Source of the DNA: Bilabrum cf. latius
Lineage: Eukaryota; Bigyra: Bicosoecida; Bigyra; Bicosoecida
NCBI GenBank assembly: GCA_965178125.1
Contig: OZ237768.1
Location: 124,001-188,000 of the forward strand
Length of the DNA stretch: 64,000 nucleotides
Reading direction: 5' to 3'
The notes under the pieces: model-generated
What the model was told of the DNA's origin: nothing
The model's database searches: none
What the model saw: the letters and a program-made list of their open reading frames with translations, nothing else
Shown here: positions 22,901 through 35,393 of the stretch, in pieces
Numbering within the stretch: the first letter of the stretch is position 1
Layout of the letters: every line of letters begins with the position of its first letter
Position numbers and translations under genes: made by a program

Positions 22901-25900
22901 GCCGCAGTCTCCCACTGCACCTTGAGCAGGCCGGGGGGCAGTTCCCCGAACAGCCGGGCCGCCTCCTCCCCCGCCCCGATCCTCGCAAAGTCCGGAGGGG
23001 CCTCTTCAAACCTGCCCTGAGCCCCCGCCTGTCCCAGGCCCCCTCCCCCCAGCCGCCTGCCCTCCTCCCCAATGGGTCCGTCCAGCGCGGAGCCCGTCTT
23101 TGTCTCGCCCGCAGCCCCTCCCCTCCTGTTCCCGGGGCCCTGTTTCCTCTCCTCCTCCTCCCTTTGCTGCTCAGCAGTGGACCGCATCAAGTTCCCCGCA
23201 CGTGCTGCCGCCTCCGCGATTGCCCTGGTCTCCGGTGATAGCATCCGCATCCGCTTCTCCTCCCCGAGAGAGTCCAGCCACCGGAGAACACCTTCGGGGA
23301 TGGGCAGCACCCTGAAGGCAGCGTGCAGGCACAGCAGGTCCGCAGGCCCGCGCATGCCCCGCACGTCCAGAAGCAAGGAACGGCCCGAGGGCCTGCCCCC
23401 GCCGTGCTTGGCCAGCAGGCCTTCCGCCTCGGCTATGGCCTCCGTCCCGGTGCGCACCACCATATGCGCCCCCGAGGCCGAGTCCTCGCCCGCTCCCGGC
23501 TGCCCATGCACGTTGCCGTTTGCTGCCCCGTGTGGCACCATCGCCAGCCTCTCACCCTCGGCTCCTGGGGCGGGATCCACCGGCGGATCCGCAACCGCCA
23601 GCGGATCTCGCCGCGCGCCGGCACCGCCATCTGCTCGAGCTTCCTGCCCACCACCTCCTAGCCGGTTCAGCTGCCCGGTCAGAGGGGTGTTCACTGCCAT
23701 GGTGGGTGCGGGGGCCGCCGGTTCCCTCCCCTCTGTCCGACTAACGGCTTCCTGCGGCTGCATGCGACCAAGCCGCTCCGCCTCAGAGCCTGCGCCCTTG
23801 GGCGGGAACTTTGTCTCGTGCAGCACTTCTGCCTGTCTGCGCTGCAGGTGCGCCAGCGCCTCCTGCCCCAGCTGGGCGGCTGGCGTGGCTGCCTCGCCGG
23901 GCGCCAGGCCCGTGTCGATACCTGCAGGACTGGCACTGGGATCGGCGCTGCTGCTCTTGCCTGTATCGCCCATTGGTCTTGCGTGCGCCTGCACGGCTTG
24001 CTGGGAGAACAGGCCCCCGGATCCACTGGCAGATGCCGCCGCCTGCACCTAGCCCATCCCATCCGGACTGGCGAACGGCCGGCGACTGCCCACCGCGCTC
24101 TCTAGAGGAGCCACCACGGGAGTGGCCAGGCTCCGACGAGACTGCGCGAATGCATCCAAGGCGCCAGGGTGACCCGTGGAGGGAGTTGGAGCTCCGGCGG
24201 GGAGGGATGGAGGCACGTGGGACCGCACGGTCTGCTGGAAGGGGTCTGCCAAGGGCTCCCCGTGGGATCGCACGCCGACGAAGCCGTTGCCGGGGAGGGC
24301 CGCAGATGCCGCGAGGGAGGGTGCAGCCGAGGCCACCGTGCCCACGGACCCCTGCGTGAGTCCCATGCCCGCACCACCACCACGAGCCAAAGAAGCAGAC
24401 GTCCCGCTCCCCCTGCGGCCCGCCCCGCTGCCACTCCTGCCCCGCCTCACGCCCGCCAGCTCCTCGATGGCGCGCATCTCATCTGCCAGGCGCCGATCCT
24501 TCACGCCGTCCCGTAACCCACGCAGCACCTCGCTGTTGTTTGCGTCCACCACGAAGCGAGTGCCACCATGCGATAGGGGATTCCCGGGCTCGTCGTACCC
24601 GGTCCGCATGCCCCCGGTGCTGCCCTGGCTCGCCCTCCTCCTCCCCCCAGATCGAGACGCAGACCCAGCAGCATTGGACCTAGACGAGACAGAGGCAGAG
24701 GACCGTCTCCGCCGCCCCTTCTCCTTCCACTGAGTGCCCTGCCTCGCCGCCCACGTCGGGTCCAGCATGGTCTCCTCCTTGGCGTTCTGCACCGTCAGCG
24801 GCAGCCCCGAGCCTCCCTTTCCTTGCTCCCTGGCCAGGGCCTCTGCTGCTCTATCCCGCCGGTCCCTCTGCGTGTGGTGCGACAGGTACATGCGCTCCAC
24901 CAGGGCCAGCTGCAAGTCACCATCAGTGGCCCCAGCCCCAGCCCCTGCGCGGCTACCGGTGCCGCCCCTGACCCCTCCCGCATTGTTCTTCCTGCTTTTC
25001 CTGCCGCCCCCGCCTTTCGTGGCGCTGCCCGCCACTGCTCTGAATTGCGCCATGTCTCTGTCCTCCCTGTCCCTCTGCTCGCCCTGCTCCGACTTGAGGT
25101 TCTGCAGCTGCTGCAGGAACGCGAAGGCCTGCCTCTCCTCCCTCAGCCGCATTGAGTCGGCCTTCTCGAACTCTCGATTCACGGCCGCCAGCATGCCCCA
25201 CAGGTCCCCTCCAGCCAGGAATGCATCCGCCATGCCCCTGAGCCGCGGGTGCGAGATGTATCCCAGCTGCTTGCGCATGTAGGCTTCCCTGCGCCCGAAC
25301 ATGCCCCTCACCACCCTCTGGATCTCCGCGGCAGCCCTGTCTCTAAGGGCCTCCCTCCTGGCCTTAGCCCTCTTGATCCTCTCCTCCCTCTTCACCACCT
25401 CCTGAGTCTTCCTCCTCCTCAGCTCCCCGAAGATCTCCTCCCTCCGCCTGTACACGGCGTGCATCCTCCACACCGTCTGGATCCGGATGGCCTCTTCCCA
25501 CTGCCTCCCGTACATCTTTGCGTGCCACTTCTCCCAGTACACCTTCCTCGCCCGGTGCCCCCTCCACACCCTCTGCAAGCCGATCGCAGCCTCGTGCTGC
25601 ACGTGGTTCACCAGCCGAGGCAGCACCCGAGACCTGACCAGGTAGCCCTTCCACACCGCCTGGATCGCGACCGCGGCGCTCTCCACAAGCAGCTTGTACC
25701 TGATCTGAGCCACCCGCACACGGGCCAGCCTCCCCCTGACGATCCTCGTCAGGTGCGGGGCCGCCAGCTCCCTGATCCGATCCTCGCACACCCTCTGATT
25801 GTCCACGAGCCTCAGCACGGCCTGCTGGCTCTGGTTCAGGAGCGGGTCTAGCTGCGGCCGGATCTGGTCCACCCTCACTCGCTGTGGTGTCCCGTGGATG

Positions 25901-26574
25901 AGCGTGGTATCGATGAAGATGCCCGAGCCGGCCCCCAGCGCGATCACAGTGGGGTCCTCAAGCTGCATCAGCAGCGTCTCACGGCCAGCCAGCATGGCCT
26001 CGGCGCGGACCTGACGCGCCGCAAACGTCCGTATGGCGCTCCGCAGCGCCAATCGGCTTCGTCGCCACGTCCATATGGACTTTCCGAGTCGGGCATCAAA
26101 CCGCGGATCCGGGCAGGTCGCCGCACGGCTCCACTCGATCCGGTAGTCGTCGCCGGCCCGCGATATTACGGCAGCATCGTAGGTGGACGTCTTGCTCAAC
26201 TTCGTGTATGCTTCATAATCCTACTTGGCTGCGGCGGAATGTGAAGAGGGCGGGGCGCAACACCACGACAGCGTGCACCGCGTGCAATCGCTAACGGCAA
26301 TCTACCAACAAAGCGGTGATTCTGCCGCGAAGCAGAGCTTGATTCAAAGCAAGCTTCATGAAGCGTGTTTAAAACGTAGACATGCAACATCATGCAAGCA
26401 CTTACTGCTAAATACTGCCTCAAACTTAGGTAGCTCGCCCATGTCACCTCGTGCAGTCGATGCTCGCCGGCGATCGGCAAGGGACATGGCTTTCGATTTT
26501 TTCTTGCCCTTGCCGGTTCTACCGCTCTTGGTTGATGTAGCAGCGCTTCCAGAGGCCCCGCTTGCGGCCGCCAT
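19912..26574 (-). CDS. giant IQ-motif (calmodulin-binding) protein
   Basis: 2,161 residues: exon 1 26574-26406 and exon 2 26228-19912, with a 177-base intron (donor GTAAGT, acceptor CCGCAG; phases agree). Exon 1 is Lys-rich (TGKGKKKSKAMSLADRR). Near residues 190-330 there is a cluster of IQ repeats: VAIQAVWKGYLVRSR, IGLQRVWRGHRARK, IRIQTVWRMHAVYRRR and AEIQRVVRGMFGRRE, which should bind calmodulin or centrin. Long Ala/Gly/Arg-rich and coiled-coil stretches follow. Near the C-terminus is a (Ser-His)n run encoded by a GAATGC repeat (about 20358-20400), then an Arg/Glu helix. Eight in-frame TAGs join what would be seven fragments, and the stop is TGA. This style is common in flagellar and cytoskeletal proteins of protists. 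No specific ortholog recognised. Confidence 0.75.
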
Positions 26575-26760
26575 GGCCGTAGCAACGTGATTTTCATTTT
26601 ATTCGCACAGCACACTTGTGAACGTTCGGTTCCGGTTCGTAGACATCTGTTCGTCGCAGGAGAGGGCTCGACATGGTTGGTGGTCGAGAAGAAGCTCACT
26701 GGATGTATGATTCATGCGCAAGCATGGCAACGCCTCCACGGTCGGCAGCCATGCGCAGCC

Positions 26761-28464
26761 TCACCTGCCGCCGCTGCCCTTGCCCTTGCTCACCCGGTAC
26801 GTCACCTCGTGCCTCTTGCTGCCCCTGCCCTCCGTCCTCCTCCATCCCGCGGCATCAAACACGGCCCCAATCGTGCGGCAGACACTCCCTTCATCGCCGG
26901 CAGCACCCTCAGACGACGGCACCACAGCTGCCCCGAACCTCATTTCCAGCCCCTGCGCGAGCCTCCGCTGCACCTTGGCGGCCCGCTTGTCCTCCTTGAG
27001 TGAGCCCAGGTCGGCGTGGGGGGGCAGCGGGGCCCCCTCTTTGGCCACCCTCTCGTAGATCTCTTTGGCCCCGGGTGCCAGCAACTGCGCCGCGAGCTTC
27101 TTGCATACGTGCTTGCGGAACGCCTTGACGCTGTGGGTCCACTTGAGTCGCATGCCCTTGCTCACTCGCGGCAGGGAGCTGCCGGTGGAGGGGCGCGCGT
27201 ACAGCTGCACATTCTCCGGCGAGATGGGCTCGTCTTCTTCTTTTTCTTCTTTATTTGCCCTTACCCCTGCGCCCGATTTCGAACTCGATGTCTTGCCTGC
27301 ATCTGTCTTTGCCCCTTCCGCTGGCTTGGGCTTGGGCTTTGGCTTGGGCTTGTTGGGCTTCAAGGCAACCTTTGGCTCTGGCTTCGGTTCAGTCCTGGAT
27401 TTCTTCGCTACCGGTGGAGCATCTGATTCGAGCAAATGTGCCTTATCCGCCTTTGACTTTACGTTTGCCTTCTTGGGGGCCTTGGATGCAGCCGGGGCGC
27501 TGCTCGCTCCACTGGCGGCGCCAGCGCCCGCCTGGTGCTCAGTTTCACCGGATGCGTCCCTCGGTCGCTTGCTGCCAACTTTAGTGGCTCTATCCTATGC
27601 GATTTCTTCCTTCCCAATCCCTGGGGCAGATGCAGCGGAGCTGGAGCTTGACGACAAAGCAGCTGCTGTCGCAGAACTGGACGAAGCAGATGCTCCGCTC
27701 GCCTTCGTCGAAGAAACCTGCGGGATACGATCAACTCGCGTTCCACTGACCAAAATTTCGATAATTCTATCGAAATCCTTGTCTTCACTGCGATCCAATC
27801 AAGAAGTGGATAAATATTGGGCTCATTCAAGCAAGCAAACCGCGCAACCACGGGCAAGCGACAAGTCTGCAAATTTTGAAGCTTACCGCAGCTCGCGACG
27901 TGACTTGACATCCTTTCGGCATTGAGGGCAGCCTTTGCCCTTTTCTTTGACTGCTCGTTCTATGCAGGTCTTGCAAAAGCGGTGCTAGCACTGCGAGTGC
28001 GGCGCAGGAAGTTCGATGGTTCCACAGATCGGCAATCCTGGTCACAGGCCAAGTCCCAAAAGTGCACATAACAACTAGTGAGAGACATTGTAACATGAAT
28101 TGAGGTTTAACGAGGATGAACAGCGTGCAGCACACCGTGATTTTGCTGGCTGCTCACTCCTTTTGTTACTCTGCAATCTGTGATCACATCCATGCAAATA
28201 GGGCACTAAACTAGATCCTAGAGCTGTGACATCTATATGTAAGCAAGATCATCGAGAGATACCGCCATAATGTCTGCAGCTGCCGCTTATTCTAGCTTGT
28301 CAAAAGTACAAGCTCGAGATCGCCGATTATGCTCATTCATCTTCAAACTAGCTGGCCCGCGGTTGCAACCGGTTGCAGCCAGTAAGACCTTTCAGTGGCC
28401 TACCTGAAAGCGTCTAGTCAAAAATGTAGTCGTCTTCCAGGCTGTTGTAGTATTCATCATCCAT
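26761..28464 (-). CDS. RING1/RNF2-like RING-finger E3 ligase
   Basis: Four exons (28464-28404, 28210-28158, 27990-27887, 27787-26761) total 1,245 bases, a multiple of three; all introns are GT-AG and phases agree. The RING reads VQCPICMDVITDCRVTKG, CQHRFCKTCIERAV, GCPQCRKDVKSRRELR, then EDKDFDRIIEIL. This matches Polycomb RING1 proteins (CPICLDxL..., C-x-HRFC, CPxCRK, SRRSLRxDPNFDALI), including the 12-residue spacing between the second and third cysteines. In-frame TAGs precede the first Cys (VQC, as in plant RING1) and follow the third Cys. The rest is Lys/Pro-rich and ends in a basic domain (MRLKWTHSVKAFRKHVCKKL). Such proteins ubiquitinate histone H2A; the role here is inferred. An alternative start at ATG 28232 in exon 2 would drop the acidic N-terminus (MDDEYYNSLEDDYIFD). 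Confidence 0.75.
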
Positions 28465-28874
28465 ATCTCGATTTCGTGTAAGAAAAGTTGGAGTTGATGC
28501 TCACACTTTGAAATTATCACCATCGCAAGGCCTGCAGAATCAATCGGTTGTCCTAAGATCAGTCGCAGCCTGGGATTTGCCTATCACAAATGCTAATGAA
28601 GGAGTCTATGCGAGCCATTAAACGGCCTAGGTAGCTCGTGAGCGCTGAGCAGGCTCCAAAGAAAGGAGTGCGTCCGACCGATGCCGCGAACGGGACATCG
28701 CAGGGCTTGGCTGCAGGCTCACAGTAGGATGTTCCCACAGATTACACCGCCCCTGGAGTCGCAGTGTCCTTCTACTTCAGACAAGGGGGGTTGCCTGGTG
28801 CAGCTGTTTGCCTCAAAGATATTCTTGCCCATGCCGATTCCCCAGGTACCCCAGAATCTCCTGCTCGGCTTTAG

Positions 28875-31800
28875 GTCGCTACGCGGGCATTTGTGCGCCA
28901 AGCCCTTGCCAGCAACGATTTCGCGGCAGCTTGCACTGCGGTCTGTTTGATTCCAAGCAGCGAGCTGCAACTCGCAGACGTGGCCCCTTTGGTCCGGGCG
29001 GCGGGTGCGAGCGGCGCCGGCAGGCAGCTGCTCCAGCTACTGGAATGGGCGCGTGGCTCGGCCTCGTTGGCAAACATGGGTGCCGTAGCCCGCGCTGGTC
29101 TGCAGGCCCGACTGGCGGCGCTGAGCCCCGCCGCAGCGCAGCTGGCTGGATCGATGGAGACTGGAGCTAGACCTGGGGCGGTGGCGGTCGTGCAGACCCC
29201 CGTCGAGCCTGCCTCTCACTCGTCACACGGCCAAGAGCTTGCCGCCACAGTGCTGAATCTACTGCAGCCCGTCGGCAAGGACTTGGCCGTACTGGCGCAG
29301 GCTGCCTCTTCGCCGGAGCAGGCGGCGATGGCGGCAGGGCGGGTGGGAGCGCGGCTGCTCGAGGTGGGCGCGGCGGGGCGGCGCGGCGGCTCGAAGGATC
29401 AGGAGAAGGATCATGGGTTTCAAGGGCAGCTGGGGGCAGGGGACAGGGGTCAGGTGCGGAGGGGGCTCCGTGGGATCCTGTCGGGCATGGCGCGGGCTGC
29501 TGGGATTAACAGAGCCACCAGGAATGGCAAGGGCGGGAGCGAGGCTGTGGGTGCAGCGGATAGAGAGGGTGTGAGGGGGGCGCATTTAGGCCGCGATGCA
29601 GGCGCAGGGGGTGTCGTGTCTCTGGTTGGGATCGAGCGGGAGAGGAAGGGCCTGCCGGGTCTGGACCTGGTGGCGAGGATGGGTGCATTGCACGCTGGTG
29701 GAAGCACGCCGGCCTAGACGGAGGCCATGAGGCCAGCCAGAGGGGCGTGGCCGCCGCACGGGTACATCATGGCCAGGGGCACCTCGGCTGGACTGTGGCG
29801 CTCGAGTGAGACCCAGCTGGAAGCGAGGGGTCTCAAGATAGGCCCTGTGTTCCCTCCGGTGAGGGTGCGCAGGAGCGGGGCAGCAGCCATGCGGGAGCAG
29901 GTGGGAGACGGGCAGCTGCTGCGGGAGGGCGAGCGAGGGAACACGCCAGGGAACACGAGGTCCTGGGCTCACAGGGTCGTGGGCGGGCAGCTGCCAGCGG
30001 AGGCTGCGCTGGGCCGATTTGAACGAGTGGCGGCGACCTACGGGACTCGCGACTCGGGCTATGGTAGCACAGCGGAAGGGTCCGCATCGTAGGGGCTGCA
30101 AGCCGAATTGGAGCACGGATTGCGCGGAAGCGGGCAGGCACAGGGGCAGGGGTCGCGAGAGGGAGAGGGAGAACAAGCCGCTTTGGACCTTGGCAGCGCG
30201 CTGCAGGCCGTGGAGCGGGAGGCTCAGGGAACACGAAACGCTTCCAAGCGTACCGATGGCGCTGGCACCGAGGCCACCGTGGTGCACCGCATTGCGGCGC
30301 GCAGGCAGCGCCACATCGCCTCCAACCGGCTGCTGGAGGGCCTGGGCAAAGGGTCCGATGCCTTCAGCGCCGCGCTGGACGCAGTCCTTGGGCGGGTGTC
30401 TGCGAAATCAAGGGCGAGCGCGGGTCTTCTACGGGCAGGGAACAAGGCAGCCGCCTCTGCGGTGGCCGGCATGATGGGCGAGGAGGCCCTGGCGGGTGCG
30501 AGGGGGCTGCGGCTGGGGAGCGTCGAGGCGATGGCGGGGCAGCTTGCGCTGAGAGAGAGGCTGCTGAGGTCGAGGCTAGGGCAAGGGCAAGGGCAAGGGG
30601 CGGAGGCTGGGGGTGCTAGCCAGGGGGTGGGGAGTTAGGGCACCGGCACCGGCTCCGACCCTTCAGACCTGTTGGGGTCGCTGCCCAGCGGCATGCGCAG
30701 TGTCGCGGCCGCGTGGGGCCAGCACGGCCCGGTTGGCTCTGCTCCTTCATCCTCGCCCTCCTCTTCCTCTTCCTCTTCCTCTTCCTCTTCCTCTTCCTCT
30801 TCCTCTTCCTCTTCCTCTTCCTCTTCCTCTTCCTCTTCCTCTTCCTCTTCCTCTTCCTCTTCCTCTTCCTCTTCCTCTTCCTCTTCCTCTTCAAATCCGG
30901 AGTGGAGGCGCGCCCGGCTGCAGCCCGCGCCGCAGTCCAGTGCATCTGAAGCTAGCGAGGGCTTCCGTCTCGCTGCCCGCCGAAGAACAGCCCTCGCCGA
31001 GTCTGCGCGCTTGTGCACTGCACTGCGGATCGGCGAGGAGAGCGGCCGCATCGGGACGCTGGCGGTGTAGCTGCTGGAGAGCGGGGAGCAGCTGCCTGGG
31101 GAACACGGGGATGGGCGGGAGCTGCTGGAGCAGCCCCTCCCGCGGCACCTCGCTGCCACGGCCCGTGGTGTCGTCCCCGAGCTGACAGACAGGGACGTGC
31201 GGGCGCTGGCTCGCCGTGTTGCAGCTGCTGTGCTGCGGCAGGAGAGGGAGGGCACGGTGGGTGCTGACGAGTGGCTGCAATCCCAGGATGCGGGCGAGGA
31301 GCTAGGCGCCGGGGCCGCAGGGGGCCAGCGGGAGCGAGATGGTGCGGGCCGCGCGGGAGCACCCGGTGATGACGGCAGCGGGGGTGCAGGCGGGAGATAC
31401 AGATTCAAGGGCTTGCGCGAGGCGGCAGATGCAGTGGGCTCGAGCACGTCAGAGCTGAGGAGGGCGGCGCAGCAGGGGGCGCGGCCCGCCGGTGCTGTGC
31501 AGCTGCACGCGGTGCTGGACGGCCTGGCAGTGGACCGTGAGGTGGAGGCGGTGGCGATGCAGGTGCACCCCGATGTGCTGGCCGCGCGCACAGTAGCACG
31601 GTCGGTGGACTGGGGCTTCGCAAAGGCTCTGCAGAGCGCGGGCGTGCCACCCGAGGGCAAGGGGGCGGGCATCGAGGGACAGTTGACGGTGCAGGAGGAG
31701 GGCAGTGGGCACGGGGATCAGCTGGTGCTGCCCCCCGATTCCATCCGTTTGCCCCGCAGTCGCACCGGTAGGGCCCTCCTGACGGGCCTGCCTGCCTCCC

Positions 31801-34800
31801 ACGGTGACCTGCTTGCCGCCTGTGCCAGCGTGTGGCGATGTGCCCTGGATCTGGGGCTGGACCTGGGGCCCGAGGCGTGGGAGGACACTGCCCTCGCTCT
31901 CAGCCGCGGGGGCGCCCCTGTCGAAGACATCGACTGGGTGCGGAGGGCGGCGCCAGACGGGGCCTGGCGATCGGGGCGGCTGGCGCGAGCCCTGGCCCGG
32001 GCCCAGCTGGAGCACGAGGCGGGGCCCAATCACCACGCGGCCATGCAAGCCCTCGAGATTGCGGCCAGGAGGACGGCCCGTAGGACACAATAGAGGGATG
32101 CGGGGCGGAACGATGGGGAAAAGGCTGTTCAAGAGAGCGAGGTCAGCGATGGTCAGAAGAGGGACGTTTCGGTGCAGCGGGCTGCCGTGGACAGCAGCAG
32201 AGATGCACTGATGGCGGTGCTGCAGACGCACCTGGTGGTGGGTCCCGATGCGAGAGCCACGATGGGGCGTGGAGGTCCAGCAGGTGCTGCCGCAGTGGGC
32301 ATTCGGACGCTCGAGTATGCACTGGAGGCCGGTGTTCCGTTGCCGACGCGGGTGCTAGCAGCTGCGATCCTGCAGCTGCCGCAGGTGTCCGCTCCTGGTC
32401 ACCAGCAGGAAAATACGTCCGTCACTGGCCTTCTCCAAGCGCTCGGGATGCCACAAGCAGGCGAAGAGCCCTTCAGCAGCGACGGTGGTGGTGGCCGCGT
32501 GGCTGCAGCCGACGCACGGCTGTCTGTGGACGACCTCTGGGGTGCCCTGCGGCCGACGCTTCTCCGCGTGCTGGCGGGCAACCGCGGCGATCAGGTTGCA
32601 ACCGGTGACATTGTTCCCTCCGATTTGCCCTCGGCCGCCCCCGGCTCGGAGTCTGTTCCCTCGGGCAGGGAGCTGGGGCGCGCGGCCCGTTTGGCACGGG
32701 CGTGCTTCGCGTCTCTGGTGGTGGAGGGGAGGCACTCGGAGGTGGAGGAGTTCGTCCAGGAGCTGGTGGGGGCTGCAGCTGGGCGCCAGGGGGAGGGTGC
32801 AGTCGATGCTGGGGAACCCTTAGAGAAGCACCGCCGCAGGGCACATCGGCGGGTCGCGTCTGCCGCTGTGAGAAGCCTGGCGGAGGGGGGGCACCTGGCC
32901 GAGGCGCTGGCACTGGCAGGGCGGTAGGCAGGAGGAGACAGCGGGTATGCCCCGGGTGGTAGAGACGTGGCCGCGATGATACAGGCGGCCGCAGGGCCCG
33001 ACGCGCTCAAGACGGGTCTGGCCATCGCGCGCCATGCCTCGTTAGCTCTGGGCGCCCGGCTGGGAGACGGGCGCGAGGTGGTGCAAGCCCTGGTGGATGC
33101 CGCGCAGGAGTCTGCGTCCTACGGGACACCCTCAACGGCTGATTCCCGCGGTTCGTCCTCCTCGTTCTCCTCGCTGGGGGCTCTTGGGATCACGGCCGAG
33201 GCACTGCGAGAGGCCATGACGAGCTCGAGTGCAGCAATTGCGTGTGAGGGAGGCGATGCAGAGGAAGATGAGGAGCGCGATGGTCTGCTGCAAGAGGAGG
33301 AGGAAGAGGAGGACTCCGCCGAGACACCAGAGAGGGCGCTGGCTCGGCTGGGTGCCTCGATCGCAGCCGACGCCCTGGCAAGCACCAGCACTGACTCCGG
33401 CACCAGAGCTGGGAGGATTGAGGCCCCTGGCGCTGAAGCCTCGGGCGCCGAGGGGGGGCTGCAGCTGTCCTCCATGGCTCGATTGCTGGGCGCGGATCCG
33501 TCGGCGTGTTGCCTGGAGCTGGACACGGCACTCGACCGCGTCCTATCCGGCGGAGAAGACCACTAGCAGGCACCATGCAGGAGCGCTGCTCCCCTGTCGG
33601 ACGTCGACGGCGCCCTGGCCATCGCGCTGGAGGTGCTGCAGGAGGCCGTGGCGCTGTGGCCGGTGAGCAGGGCGAGGCACGGGGCGGCCTGGGGCGTGCA
33701 CGCGCGGAGGGTGGAGAGGCGGAGGGTCTACGACGGCCGGGTGTCGGGGCGGGTGGTGCGCGCGCGCCTGCGACGTGCAGAGTACCACAGGCACGAGCGG
33801 AAGGAGCGAGCAGCGGCTCTAGACCCGCACTCGAGCCTGGCACACGCAGATGGCAGCTTTGGGCCGGTGTGGGCCTTTGGGCCGGTCGAGATGCAGAAGA
33901 GGCTGGATGCTCCCACTGGGATCGACCTGCAGCGCACTGCGGTGGGCGCCCGTGCCATGCCCGTGGGGGAGCAGAGGGCCAGGCGGGCTGAGGCGCGGGC
34001 GAGTGCCGGGGTGTGCCTCGCAGGGGGCGATAGAGAGATGAGCGTGCCCTTTAACAGCAACATGCTTCCTGCCAGCGGGCCGGTGGATGGAGCAGGAGCA
34101 GCAGCAGCAGCAGCAGCGCTTGATGCAGAGTCGGCTGGGAGGGCCCGTCGCCTGGAGCAGCAGTCGGCAGAGGCGGGGCTGCAGGGTGTTGTAGACGAGC
34201 ACGAGGAGGACGGCAGCAGTGGAACTGACGTGGTGGGGGTGAGGGCAGGTGGGTTGGGCGGCTCTAGCCAGATCCCTGAAGGTGGGGAAAGTGAAGGTGG
34301 GGAAGTTGACAGCAAGGCTGCCAATGCAGCTGCACAGGCGACCGCCCTGCGTCAGAGGCTGCTGCAGGACGCGCGAGCAGCGCGGGACCGCAACGAGGCC
34401 GCCGAGGTGGCCGCGGCAGAGGCCCGTCGGGCGCGTCAGGAAGCGCTCCGGGAGAGGCGGCTCCAGGCGCAGGGCAGGGCGTCGGGGGGGAATGGGAGCA
34501 GTGCTGCAGGGGGGGCTCAGGGCGGGTCTGCCGGCCAGGAGGGGCCTATCCAGGGAGCAGTCAGGCTGATGCTGCGGGCCGCTTCGCAGGTCCTGGGCCA
34601 AAGGACCGGGACAGACGGTGGTCAAAGTGGAGCGAGTGGGCAGGGCAGCGCCTCGTAGGCCAGCAAGGTGCAGGCTGTTGCAGATGGCAAGAGCAGCGAG
34701 AAAGGTGGCGGGGATGCCTCGGAGAGCGTCGGGCACGATGTGACCGATGACGGGGGAGATGCCAACGAGAGTGGGGTGGGTGGTGATGCGGCGGTGCGGG

Positions 34801-35393
34801 CAAGGGCGGTGGAGCTGCAGCAGGGCCAGGCGCTGGAGGATGAGTTTGAGGGGGCTCTGAGGCGCGCAGCGATGGGCTGGGCTGCGCATGATGCCGAAGG
34901 TCCGAAGGAGGGCAGCGTAACGCCGGGACTTGCAGGAGATACCGACGTCGACTGGGACCGACTCATGGCTCTGGCAGCCACTGCCGATGTATCGGCGAGG
35001 AGGGCCCGTTTGGTGGGGGGCTAGAACCATGGGGCTGCGAGGGATCACCAGGCCTGGCTGCAGCGGCTGCAGGGGGCGGGGGCGGGCGCCGTGGCGGGTG
35101 GGAACGCCGGCGTTGGAGTGGTGCGTCGCGAGTACCGGGGCAAGGGCCAGCGCGGGCGTGAGCTGGGGCAGGCCCGTCGGGAGAGGGAGAGGAGGGAGGC
35201 AGCGGAGGTGTTAGAGGGGACGCTGGTGGGATAGGCGGCCACGCGGGCCATGCGTGCTGCTGCGAATCGCCGGTAGGAGGCCACTACCGCTCGCAAGCGG
35301 AGGGCCCGGTGGGCGCCGGCCGGTCAGCGGCATTCGGGCTCGCCTTTCGTGGGCGATGGCAACGGTGCGTCTCCAGGGCTTGGGAGATAGTGA
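28875..35393 (+). CDS. giant Ala/Gly/Arg-rich orphan protein
   Basis: One frame stays open for about 2,170 codons with 12 in-frame TAGs and no TAA or TGA until 35391, where TAG is followed directly by TGA. The 5' end begins after a splice-acceptor-like CGGCTTTAG; an upstream exon probably starts at ATG 28681 (PRTGHRRAWLQAHSRMF, a possible organelle-targeting style), but the junction is unclear. The sequence is mostly amphipathic alpha helix (AVLAQAASSPEQAAMAAGRV, RIAARRQRHIASNRLLEGL, LARALARAQLEHEAGPN), broken by low-complexity linkers, a run of about 45 serines (30757-30892) and acidic patches. Repeated helix-turn-helix texture suggests a TPR/PPR- or ARM-like solenoid, but no motif is firm. 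Similar texture is seen in the gene at 59.9 kb. No family recognised. Confidence 0.65.
30757..30892. repeat. (TTCCTC)n hexamer microsatellite
   Basis: Over twenty near-perfect copies of TTCCTC, read in the coding frame as polyserine (TCT TCC). The opposite strand reads as polyglutamate or Lys/Arg runs and makes long spurious ORFs. Confidence 0.95.

Noticed and set aside
28846-28874. 29-base intron (GTACCC...TTTAG) at the start of the giant orphan
   Set aside because: Phase fits, but all other introns here are 90-220 bases, so this is more likely chance; the 5' exon junction is left open.
30616-31672. Poly-Glu and poly-Lys/Arg ORFs over the TTCCTC array
   Set aside because: Artifacts of the hexamer repeat; the plus-strand frame is continuous for 6.5 kb.
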